From: CAYNFQ01 sp964396715
Lineage (GTDB): Bacteria > Patescibacteriota > Microgenomatia > Daviesbacterales > UBA10151
Assembly: GCA_964396715.1 (NCBI GenBank)
Contig: CAYNFQ010000006.1
Coordinates: 1-52,361, forward strand
DNA length: 52,361 nt
Direction: 5' to 3'
The notes under the pieces were generated by a model, which had not been told where the DNA came from, did not search any database, and saw only the letters and a program-made list of their open reading frames with translations. Position 1 is the first letter of the stretch, and each line of letters starts with the position of its first letter. Both the position numbers and the translations under genes were made by a program. Positions 45,772 to 52,361 of this stretch are shown here, piece after piece.

Positions 45772-47487
45772 TTAATTTGAAAAAGGTAAGAGTTTCCAAA
45801 GCTCTTTTGGATTTAAAAGAGCGGAAAAAAGTTTTGGCTCAAGTGTCCCAAAGTCCAAAATATTAACTCCTGGCTTTACTGTCTGATGAATAGTTTTAGG
45901 ATGATAGTATGGCTTTTCCAAGGTAAAATCAAAAGAATAGTCAGGCAGCAGAAACCTGGCCTCAATTTCTGCGGATTGACCTGCCGGATTCAAAGTAACT
46001 TTTTGAGAGGACTCACCTATCACACCAGACACTCTTAATAAATATTGCCCTTCAGCGGAATTTTTCCATTTCAGGGAATTTAGAACCTGCAAAATCACCG
46101 GCAGTTTAACCTCGGTTTTAAACTCCACCGGATTTGATTCAAACTGAGTATCTCCTTCAAACAAATTCAGCTTAACATTAAAGCTGCCTTTCTCCGGAGC
46201 CTTTAGATTGATGATGAAAGTATATTCACCTACTGGTTCAACCTTGATATCTTTTGGTAGATCAACAGTCTGTATTCCCAAATTTTTACCCCCCTGTAAA
46301 GGTACCAGTTTAACCGGATCTCCGTCTCCCCAAATTGATTGCCCGGTATTTTTAAAAGTCAGGGAAATTGGGTAAGTCTCGCCTGTCACCAAAGATGAGT
46401 AAATCTCGCCCTGAATAAGTTGAGCTTTATTTTCTTGGATAGGCTGGCCACTGACCTTGGGCATATTTAAAATTCTGTCATAGTGGGGGTAGTAGTCCTG
46501 CTTCTCACCGGCTGGTTTCTTAAAAGAAAAATGATCAAAAGGAGCTTCCTGATAGTTTAGCAAAAATGGAGTAACTGCTACAATTCTTGATGAGTTCCAA
46601 GCATTTTGAAAAGCATTTTGAAAATAATTGGACAAAGTATCAGAGGAAGGCAAATTAGGATTAAATGCTAGTCCTTCTGCATGCTGCCAGCCGGTTTCGG
46701 TAATAAAGATTGGTAAATTTTTGGTAACTCCAAATTGTCTCAGCAGTTGTAATTCCCAAAGCCAAGTTCTGACTGTACCTCGACCGGTAGCATCCGGGGA
46801 TCCGGCAAATGCCGGATTAGGATATGAATGCGATACCCAACCATCAAGCTTATTAAATATACCCGGTACAGCTTGTTCCATCTGGCCCATAAACTCTACC
46901 TGATCCAGATATAAAGGAGGTTTATTAGGGGCTGATGCATCAAAACCCCCGTTGAGTACAAAAAAGTCTCGATTTTTAGTTTTCAAGGCTGTGATAGTCT
47001 GATCTAACACTTTTGCATACATTTTGGCATCAACTTGTCCACCCCATTCTTTACCATGATTTGGCTCATTATAAATAATGACATAACGATTTTTAATGGG
47101 CCAATTTAGATTATCTAAGAAATCTGCCCAGGCTTCGTATTCTTTTTCATAAGGCCTTTCCCAGTGTTCATTTACAGGCTTGGTGGCAAGTCTGACAATG
47201 GGAATAAGATGGCGGCGCCTTAGATCATTAAAGAAGGCCTGCCATTTATTTTCATTCCTGTCTTTTGATTCTATTAAAAAGGTAATATAACCCCAGTCCC
47301 CATTATTATTGACAAGTTGGGCAGCAGGAGATGATTCATCGGGAGTGGCAGAAATAATATGGATGCCGAATTTATTATTGGGAACAGATAGGGGATCAAC
47401 TATGGCGTAGATAGTAGATGGTAGATAGAAGATGGTAGATAGAAATACCACTATAAACGATAAACTATAAACGATAAACCTTATCAT
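45772..47487 (-). CDS. Secreted clan-A glycoside hydrolase-like protein
   Basis: A 571-residue protein. A signal peptide ends near IYAIVDP. The TIM-barrel part carries the acid/base in VIIYNEPNHGKEW (Glu141) and the nucleophile in LPIFITETGWQHA (Glu264), the clan GH-A pattern of the GH5/GH39 type. Two beta-rich domains follow; the first contains SLTFKNTGQSIWGDGDPVKL, like an NBR1-type Ig domain, and may bind polymers. It probably trims a surface or host polysaccharide. The whole signal peptide is encoded by tandem 14-mers. It is divergent from the UDP-glucuronate decarboxylase-like gene. Confidence 0.85.
   Translation of the reverse strand: MIRFIVYSLSFIVVFLSTIFYLPSTIYAIVDPLSVPNNKFGIHIISATPDESSPAAQLVNNNGDWGYITFLIESKDRNENKWQAFFNDLRRRHLIPIVRLATKPVNEHWERPYEKEYEAWADFLDNLNWPIKNRYVIIYNEPNHGKEWGGQVDAKMYAKVLDQTITALKTKNRDFFVLNGGFDASAPNKPPLYLDQVEFMGQMEQAVPGIFNKLDGWVSHSYPNPAFAGSPDATGRGTVRTWLWELQLLRQFGVTKNLPIFITETGWQHAEGLAFNPNLPSSDTLSNYFQNAFQNAWNSSRIVAVTPFLLNYQEAPFDHFSFKKPAGEKQDYYPHYDRILNMPKVSGQPIQENKAQLIQGEIYSSLVTGETYPISLTFKNTGQSIWGDGDPVKLVPLQGGKNLGIQTVDLPKDIKVEPVGEYTFIINLKAPEKGSFNVKLNLFEGDTQFESNPVEFKTEVKLPVILQVLNSLKWKNSAEGQYLLRVSGVIGESSQKVTLNPAGQSAEIEARFLLPDYSFDFTLEKPYYHPKTIHQTVKPGVNILDFGTLEPKLFSALLNPKELWKLLPFSN
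47401..47484 (-). repeat. Tandem 14-mers encoding the glycosidase signal peptide
   Basis: GATGGTAGATAGAA occurs twice (47417-47444) and CTATAAACGATAAA twice (47451-47478), with partial copies around them. On the coding strand they give residues of the signal peptide such as FIVYSLSFIVV and TIFYLPSTIYA. Confidence 0.92.
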
Positions 47488-47529
47488 GGGTTTTCTATTT
47501 TACCATGTTATAATGAGCTGTAGTTGTAT

Positions 47530-48471
47530 ATGAAAATAATAGTTACTGGCGGGGCTGGTTTTTTGGGATCTCATCTTTGTAATAAGTTAATTGAGAATGG
47601 TCATCAGGTTATCTGTGTGGACAATCTTCTGACAGGTAGTGAAGAAAATATTGCCCATTTAAAAAATAATCCTAATTTTCTATTTATAAATCATGATGTT
47701 ATAAATGGCTTGCCTCACGGTATAGAGGCAGATCAGATTTATCATTTAGCATCACCAGCGTCCCCCAATCAACACAATCCCAAAAGTTACATTGCTCATC
47801 CTTTTGAAACAATGGGGGTAAATACTACCGGAACCTGGAATTTATGCGAGTGGGCCACCAAAAATGGGGCAAAGTTTTTACTTGCCTCCACCTCGGAAGT
47901 TTATGGAGATCCACTGGAACATCCTCAAAAGGAAAGCTACAATGGGAACGTTTCCACCACCGGACCCAGATCCGTTTATGATGAGAGCAAAAGGTTTGGG
48001 GAAACCATAACTTCTGCATTTGTCAGATCCAAAGGCCTGGATGGCAGGATTATCAGAATTTTTAATACCTACGGCCCTGGTATGGGAGAGGACGGACGGG
48101 TGGTGATTGAATTTGTTAAGGCGGCCATAGAGAATAAACCCATTCCTGTTTTCGGAGATGGCTCCCAAACAAGATCTTTTTGCTATATTTCAGATATGGT
48201 TTCCGGCATCATTGCTGCCATGGAAAAAGGCGAAAAAGGAGAAGTGTATAATTTGGGCAATCCGGATGAATTTACTATTTTGGAGCTGGCAGAAAAAATT
48301 ACACTGCTGACTAGTGCCACATCAGTGGTGGAATATGTGAAGGAGTTACCGGAAGATGATCCCGTCAGAAGGTGTCCGGATATTGGCAAGGCCAAGGCAG
48401 ATCTTGGATGGGAACCAAAGATGACCTTGGAGGAAGGGCTTAAGAGACTGCTTGATTATCTAAAGCGGTAA
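47530..48471 (+). CDS. NAD-dependent sugar epimerase, UDP-glucuronate decarboxylase-like
   Basis: The start MKIIVTGGAGFLGSHL is taken rather than a TTG two codons earlier. The protein is about 313 residues, an extended short-chain dehydrogenase. Visible marks are the Rossmann GGAGFLGS, the family motif YHLASPASPNQHNPKSY, the catalytic Ser in LASTSEVYGDP, the active-site YDESKRFGE, and RIFNTYGPGM with the later RSFCYISDM. The ASPASP and TSEVYGDP...HPQ motifs favour UDP-xylose synthase over dTDP-glucose dehydratase. It would supply nucleotide sugars for surface glycans. The end overlaps the convergent SGNH gene by 12 bases. Confidence 0.9.
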   Translation: MKIIVTGGAGFLGSHLCNKLIENGHQVICVDNLLTGSEENIAHLKNNPNFLFINHDVINGLPHGIEADQIYHLASPASPNQHNPKSYIAHPFETMGVNTTGTWNLCEWATKNGAKFLLASTSEVYGDPLEHPQKESYNGNVSTTGPRSVYDESKRFGETITSAFVRSKGLDGRIIRIFNTYGPGMGEDGRVVIEFVKAAIENKPIPVFGDGSQTRSFCYISDMVSGIIAAMEKGEKGEVYNLGNPDEFTILELAEKITLLTSATSVVEYVKELPEDDPVRRCPDIGKAKADLGWEPKMTLEEGLKRLLDYLKR

Positions 48472-49257
48472 GATTCTTCTCTTAAAGATAAATTCGGCAA
48501 TTTCACGACTGATAAACTCAATTCCTGTGGGAGATGGGTGAATAAAATCACGGGTATCTATCAAGTCAATGTTTCCTTCTCCGCTATCATCCACAGATTT
48601 CTCGTAAACATTAATTAAAGGTAATTTGTGATTTTTGGCATAGTCAATGTGATTTTTAATATATGAGGCGCGCTCCTTAGCCCAATTTATTCTTTCTTCT
48701 GTGCTTAAATTAGCCACCCCTTCAGCATATCTTGTCTGATGCGGAGCAATGGTTGCCAAAAATATCACCAGTGTTTGAGGTTGTCTTTGCTTAATCATTG
48801 ATATGGCCTGATCTAAAACTTGATTTTGTTTTTTAAAACCCTCCTCAAGAGAATATTGGGAAAGGGGATTATGGCCGAAAGATTCAATAATGATTAAGTC
48901 AAAATTGGTATTTAGTATGGGTTGAGAAATCCTGCCGTTGTAGTTGGTCAGGTTTTGCAGCCGATCCGGCAAAGTCAGGATGTTGGTTGAGCCGACTGAG
49001 AAATTTTGGATATCAATTTGCTTGTTGGGGTAATACTTTTTGAGATATTTTTTGATCTCCACGCCGGAGCCTAAATAATCTGTCATGGAATCCCCCACCA
49101 AAACAATGGCATAGGTGTCTTTGGGTTGCATTGTTTGGGGGTTAAATATTTTTTTAATCTGATAAATAGGTTTGGCAAAGGTTCTTTCCAAAGAAAGAAA
49201 AGGACTAAAAATTAAAACAGAGCTTAAAAATAAACAGCAAACAGGAATAAATTGCAC
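48460..49257 (-). CDS. SGNH/GDSL-family hydrolase, membrane anchored or secreted
   Basis: A 265-residue protein. An N-terminal hydrophobic signal (residues 1-20) is followed by IVLVGDSMTDYLGSG (block I, with the nucleophile Ser), FSVGSTNI (block II Gly), IIIESFGHNP (block III with an Asn-like position) and DTRDFIHPSPTG (block V Asp and His). It likely removes acyl groups from glycans or lipids at the cell surface, matching the neighbouring sugar genes. Specificity cannot be predicted. Confidence 0.87.
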   Translation of the reverse strand: MQFIPVCCLFLSSVLIFSPFLSLERTFAKPIYQIKKIFNPQTMQPKDTYAIVLVGDSMTDYLGSGVEIKKYLKKYYPNKQIDIQNFSVGSTNILTLPDRLQNLTNYNGRISQPILNTNFDLIIIESFGHNPLSQYSLEEGFKKQNQVLDQAISMIKQRQPQTLVIFLATIAPHQTRYAEGVANLSTEERINWAKERASYIKNHIDYAKNHKLPLINVYEKSVDDSGEGNIDLIDTRDFIHPSPTGIEFISREIAEFIFKRRILPL

Positions 49258-49279
49258 TATCTGATTATATACCCTATTA

Positions 49280-49295
49280 GTACGCCCAGAGGGAT
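49280..49295. repeat. Displaced 3' end of tRNA-Arg
   Basis: GTACGCCCAGAGGGAT is identical to 49406-49421, the 3' end of tRNA-Arg(TCT), in the same orientation. The two copies are 126 bases apart. Confidence 0.8.
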
Positions 49296-49369
49296 AATCG
49301 CGTATTCTCGTTTCACTTGAATAACGAACCGCTCTTCGAGCTTGTGTTGAATCCTACCCGGGGCATAAA

Positions 49370-49401
49370 CAAAAAAGCCCACAAAAATGTGGGCCTTTTT
49401 T
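49370..49401 (-). terminator. Terminator following tRNA-Arg(TCT)
   Basis: GCCCACA (49377-49383) and TGTGGGC (49388-49394) with AAAAAA on one side and TTTTTT on the other form a bidirectional terminator. On the minus strand it lies just after the tRNA gene. Confidence 0.88.
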
Positions 49402-49406
49402 GTTTG

Positions 49407-49479
49407 TACGCCCAGAGGGATTCGGACCCCCGACCTATTCGTTAGAACCGAATTGCTCTATCCACTGAGCTATGGGCGC
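49407..49479 (-). tRNA. tRNA-Arg(TCT)
   Basis: Acceptor GCGCCCA pairs with TGGGCGT, D-arm GCTC/GAGC. The anticodon arm is ATTCG-GTTCTAA-CGAAT with anticodon TCT. The T-arm GGGGG-TCCGAAT-CCCTC has a slightly unusual TCC loop start. The discriminator is A. Confidence 0.92.
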
Positions 49480-49510
49480 ATGAGTAAATTATACCAATTT
49501 GAGGACTGAT

Positions 49511-49539
49511 TTGACAGATTGAAGATAGTTTGCTACAGT
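49511..49539 (+). promoter_or_regulatory. Promoter of the secreted coiled-coil gene, leaderless
   Basis: TTGACA (49511-49516), 17 bases, TACAGT (49534-49539) with TG one base before it as an extended -10. The ATG at 49547 follows after 7 bases. Confidence 0.65.
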
Positions 49540-49546
49540 AAAATTA

Positions 49547-50239
49547 ATGATTATTGCTTTAAGTACAAGAGGACTTTGTCTATTGATCTTTTCTCTGGTG
49601 CTGATTTTTATATATGCAAACTCCGCCTTTGCCCAGGATGCCACTTCAACTGCCACCACCAGAAAAGAAAAAGTTCAGCAGAGAGTTGAAACCAGAAAAG
49701 AAACTGCGGAGCAAAGGATAACAGCTTTAAAGGAAAAGGCTGCCTCCAGAGAAGCTGCAATGAAGGCTAAACTGCAGACATTTCGGGATAAACAAAAAGC
49801 CCAAATAGCAGAGAGGGTTAATACCAATCTCAATAAAATCAACCAGAAAATAACCTCGGAGATGTTAAAATACTTAACCAGGATGTCCGAAATTTTGGCC
49901 AAGCTGGAAACCAGGGTGAATACGGGCAGTCCTGATATTAAAGATGTGATATCAGCCAAAGAAGCTATTGCTTCTGCCAGCGCCAGTATAGCTTTGGCCC
50001 AGGAGGCTGTCCAGGCGCAATCTGAAAAAGATTACACTATCACTGTTACTTCCGAGGCTAAAATCAGGCAGGATGCGCAAAATATGAGAAAACAACTGCA
50101 TACTGATTTACAAACAGTCAGAAAATTGGTGGTGGATGCCAAACAAGCTGTTGGAAGTGCCATTAGAATTGCCAAGAGTGATCCTATACCGACTGGTGCA
50201 GAGTTAAGGAAGGAGGGTACCATCAGTGGACAACAATAA
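49547..50239 (+). CDS. Secreted coiled-coil protein of unknown function
   Basis: A 230-residue protein. A signal peptide is followed by a likely cleavage site ANSAFAQDATS. The mature part is almost wholly helical, Lys/Glu/Gln-rich coiled coil (KVQQRVETRKETAEQRITAL) with an Ala-rich middle. There is no enzymatic motif. Such proteins in CPR bacteria are likely envelope or surface components. The following gene starts inside its last codons (14-base overlap), so translation is coupled. Confidence 0.75.
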   Translation: MIIALSTRGLCLLIFSLVLIFIYANSAFAQDATSTATTRKEKVQQRVETRKETAEQRITALKEKAASREAAMKAKLQTFRDKQKAQIAERVNTNLNKINQKITSEMLKYLTRMSEILAKLETRVNTGSPDIKDVISAKEAIASASASIALAQEAVQAQSEKDYTITVTSEAKIRQDAQNMRKQLHTDLQTVRKLVVDAKQAVGSAIRIAKSDPIPTGAELRKEGTISGQQ

Positions 50240-50576
50240 TCCAACAGATCAAATAGTCAAACAGCCTGCTCCTGCCGCCCAAAATCCAGTGGTGCCCGAA
50301 ACACCAGCTCCTGTTCCCACCGCACCGCCAGTGGAAGAAGGAAAGAGCAAAATGATTTTGTGGCTGATTGGGGGAGTAATCGTGGTGATTATAGTGGTCG
50401 GAGGTATCTACTGGTATTTAAGCAACCAGGCTGCAAAACAAGCTGCCCGTGAGGTAAAAGCACCGCAGGCAGTAACCAGAGAGGAAACGAGTCTGGAAAC
50501 GGATTTGGATACGGTACAAATTGGGGATATTGACTCAGAATTTATCAATATAGACCAAGACCTTGAGAGCCTCTAA
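50226..50576 (+). CDS. Single-pass membrane protein with Pro-rich N-terminus
   Basis: A 116-residue protein starting at GTG. A Pro/Ala/Thr-rich cytoplasmic segment, one membrane helix (MILWLIGGVIVVIIVVGGIY) and an acidic outer tail are visible. There is no recognisable domain. It is overlapped at both ends by neighbours (14 bases each), so the three genes 49547-51405 form one translationally coupled operon. Confidence 0.72.
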   Translation: MDNNNPTDQIVKQPAPAAQNPVVPETPAPVPTAPPVEEGKSKMILWLIGGVIVVIIVVGGIYWYLSNQAAKQAAREVKAPQAVTREETSLETDLDTVQIGDIDSEFINIDQDLESL

Positions 50577-51405
50577 AAAGTTTTTCCTTTGGACAATATT
50601 TATAATTTTAGCTGTGACTGTTTTGGGGAATTTAGGCAGCCAGGCTGAAGATCTTTTAAATCCATACATAAACTCCGAAACAAAAGGCGTGGTAATTACT
50701 CCATTGGGAAAGATTGTCAGCAGCGTTTTAAGGGGAACTGAAGGAAGATACGGCATTTTTATCAAAAACCTTACCACAGGTGAAAATTTCTTCTTAAATG
50801 CCGATCAGACGTTTGAGTCCGGCAGTTTATATAAATTAAAGCTGATGGTTTTAACTTTTGAGCAGATAAAACAGGGGGGATTATCTGAAAATGAAACCTT
50901 GACTGCAGATATTGAAGAGTTGAATAAATTTTTTGAGATACCCAAAGAGGATGCCGAGTTTGAGGAGGGGGTAATTCAATTTAGCATCAAAAGCGCCCTG
51001 GAGCAGATGATCACCATCTCTCATAATTACGCAGCATTGGCATTAACCAAAAAAATAGGTGCTAAAAATCTGGCTGAGCCAATTACTCCAGGAGAAGTCG
51101 GCAGCTTTTTTGAGGATTTATATAATGGAAAGGTCATTGACGGGGATTATTCCAAACAAATGCTGGAACTTTTAAGCAGGCAGAAAATTAATGATCGGAT
51201 CCCTAAACTTTTACCAAAGGAGGTAAAAGTTGCTCACAAAACCGCAGATTTGGACTATTTTGAGCATGATAGTGGAATTGTGTTTTCCCCAAAAGGGGAC
51301 TATATAATGGTGGTTTTAACAGAAAGTAAAATACCTGATGCTGCCGGCAGAAAAACTGCGGAACTTTCCAAAGCTGTTTATGGGTATTTTAATAGAGTAA
51401 ATTAA
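50563..51405 (+). CDS. Serine beta-lactamase-like (class A fold) protein, membrane anchored
   Basis: A 280-residue protein starting at TTG. After an N-terminal membrane segment the penicillin-recognising fold is visible: the SxxK motif in SGSLYKLKLM (Ser88, Lys91), SHN (153-155) in place of SDN, and HKTAD (226-228) in place of KTG. The general-base Glu of class A omega loops is not obvious. It may be a peptidoglycan-acting or protein-acting hydrolase rather than an antibiotic-resistance enzyme. It is third in an operon with two envelope proteins. Confidence 0.82.
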   Translation: MRASKKFFLWTIFIILAVTVLGNLGSQAEDLLNPYINSETKGVVITPLGKIVSSVLRGTEGRYGIFIKNLTTGENFFLNADQTFESGSLYKLKLMVLTFEQIKQGGLSENETLTADIEELNKFFEIPKEDAEFEEGVIQFSIKSALEQMITISHNYAALALTKKIGAKNLAEPITPGEVGSFFEDLYNGKVIDGDYSKQMLELLSRQKINDRIPKLLPKEVKVAHKTADLDYFEHDSGIVFSPKGDYIMVVLTESKIPDAAGRKTAELSKAVYGYFNRVN

Positions 51406-51407
51406 GG

Positions 51408-52256
51408 CTAGTAAAGGCTATTTATTCCCTGAATATCTCCTGAGTTTAAATCTCTTTTCTTGGTTTCTGCGGAAGTTGCATAACCATACATGGTTTCATC
51501 CACACAAGAATTATAAAGATCTCCCATGCCTACACTGTGCCCCAGCTCATGTGTGGCTATGTTGTCAAAGTCCATTTTACCTGCAACACCAGAAGCTTCT
51601 GCTGACCAATCAAAAGAAACATCATCATATACTTGATCCCATTCCACCAGTTCACGTCCAAATGGTGGACCGCCAAAAATTCCCCAGATGATAGTTACAG
51701 CAATCACCCCTGGATCAGATATATCCGCAAAATAGACTTCATTCTGGTTATCAGGAGAGGTTGTGTCAGCCACCAAAGTGGCAGAAGTGATGGCTCCCTG
51801 GCCTAACACATCTACACCCGCTCCATTTCCAACTGTACCATCTGTTGCATCTTCCCATTTGGAAACACCACCAGCCAGTATATTAAACACGTTGGTGCCA
51901 TCCAGACCTCTGGTATTTAGCGGGTTAGTTATCCAGGGCTCAACTACCTTCCATCTGGCACCTTTGGCAAGATAGGTGTAGCAGGAGGTGGAGCCTGTTT
52001 TTGCACCACCGGGTCTGGCAGGGGATTTTTTATGAATGATGGCCAAGCCTTCAACTACCTTACCTGTGCCAGGATCAACGGCTGATCCCAAAGAAATAAC
52101 ATTTGAGTTATCGGCAGAGGCCGGCAGAGTGAGTGTCCTTTGAGTGCCCGGAGTTGCAAGTGTGGCAGTTTGAAGTGGTGGGACTGCAAGAGCAGCACCG
52201 GAAAAAAGAAACAGGGAAGAAGCAATTGAAACAAGGGCAGCCAGTTTTTTGAACAT
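51408..52256 (-). CDS. Secreted matrixin-like zinc metallopeptidase
   Basis: A 282-residue protein. The signal peptide MFKKLAALVSIASSLFLFSG is followed by cleavage near ALAVPP. A zinc site of the metzincin type, HELGHSVGMGD (His236, Glu237, His240, Gly243, Asp246), is followed by a Met-turn (ETMYGY) about 20 residues later. Asp at the third-ligand position, as in snapalysin-like enzymes, replaces the usual His. TSCYTYL earlier may hold a disulfide. It is likely an extracellular protease. It converges with the beta-lactamase-like gene, with 2 bases between stops. Confidence 0.88.
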   Translation of the reverse strand: MFKKLAALVSIASSLFLFSGAALAVPPLQTATLATPGTQRTLTLPASADNSNVISLGSAVDPGTGKVVEGLAIIHKKSPARPGGAKTGSTSCYTYLAKGARWKVVEPWITNPLNTRGLDGTNVFNILAGGVSKWEDATDGTVGNGAGVDVLGQGAITSATLVADTTSPDNQNEVYFADISDPGVIAVTIIWGIFGGPPFGRELVEWDQVYDDVSFDWSAEASGVAGKMDFDNIATHELGHSVGMGDLYNSCVDETMYGYATSAETKKRDLNSGDIQGINSLY

Positions 52257-52306
52257 AGCAATAAAATCTTATCAATTCCTAAAGACCTTTGTCAAGTGGA
52301 GATCCT

Positions 52307-52361
52307 AGAGTTTGGTGCAAAACTACTTTTAAGTTGATTTGACAAGTAAAAAGGCAACTGA
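52307..52361. repeat. 55-bp terminal inverted repeat, right copy
   Basis: The exact reverse complement of bases 1-55. The preceding sequence is unrelated to the thioredoxin-like gene, with an in-frame TAG just before the shared part, so only the 55-mer itself is common. Confidence 0.95.

Noticed and set aside
1..52361. Linear plasmid or virus with terminal inverted repeats
   Set aside because: The window is full of single-copy chromosomal genes (uvrABC, lexA, secG, typA, tRNAs), and the repeat is exactly 55 bases, which fits an assembly k-mer better than a telomere.

Overview
The window looks like chromosomal DNA of a Candidate Phyla Radiation (Patescibacteria) bacterium, most probably of the Microgenomates group. 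The reasons are AT-rich coding, tightly packed small housekeeping proteins, weak or absent Shine-Dalgarno sites, single-domain versions of large enzymes, and many membrane-anchored proteins of unknown role. The placement is inference from style, because no rRNA is present. TGA serves as a stop codon, so the standard bacterial code applies. The first and last 55 bases are perfect reverse complements of each other. That is most simply a shared k-mer where the assembly graph was cut, rather than a telomere.

Layout. 1-6 kb: a truncated thioredoxin-like protein with an ArsR regulator, a membrane zincin-like protein, a DHH phosphoesterase, a nuclease, a DUF192 protein and a degenerate PEP-synthase-like protein. 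6-22.6 kb: a DNA-repair neighbourhood (rsmI, dedA, lexA divergent from uvrB, uvrA, uvrC), interrupted by two RAYT (REP-associated) transposases, a HEPN/MNT pair and a C39-like peptidase, followed by secG and a solute-binding protein. 22.6-26.1 kb: typA, a DEAD-box helicase and tRNA-Lys. 26.1-34.6 kb: an accessory island with Fic, nucleotidyltransferase, two NYN nucleases, BrnT/BrnA and unknown proteins, ending at tRNA-Arg. 34.7-40.1 kb: a sugar-phosphate cluster (ROK kinase, gnd, zwf, PGI/PMI, Nudix, 2H phosphoesterase). 40.1-45.5 kb: a nucleotidyltransferase with a 44-residue partner, a MacA/MacB-type exporter, guanylate kinase and small membrane proteins. 45.5-52.3 kb: tRNA-His, a secreted glycosidase, a UDP-glucuronate decarboxylase-like enzyme, an SGNH hydrolase, tRNA-Arg and a group of secreted proteins.

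The most unusual content is how this genome tolerates and reuses insertions. (1) Downstream of uvrB lie three further, diverged copies of the last 14-24 codons of uvrB, each bordering a foreign gene module. The 3' end of an NYN nuclease gene is repeated in the same way in the accessory island. (2) GC-rich or perfect palindromes sit inside conserved genes in frame (uvrB, uvrA, rsmI, the PEP-synthase-like gene, possibly uvrC), and one interrupts a tRNA pseudogene. This resembles the Rickettsia palindromic elements. (3) Seven- and fourteen-base tandem repeats occur at gene edges, and one set encodes most of a signal peptide. (4) A dispersed element keeps a minus-strand reading frame with mostly synonymous changes between copies. 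(5) Several genes have near-consensus promoters placed so that transcription would start at the start codon, suggesting leaderless mRNAs.
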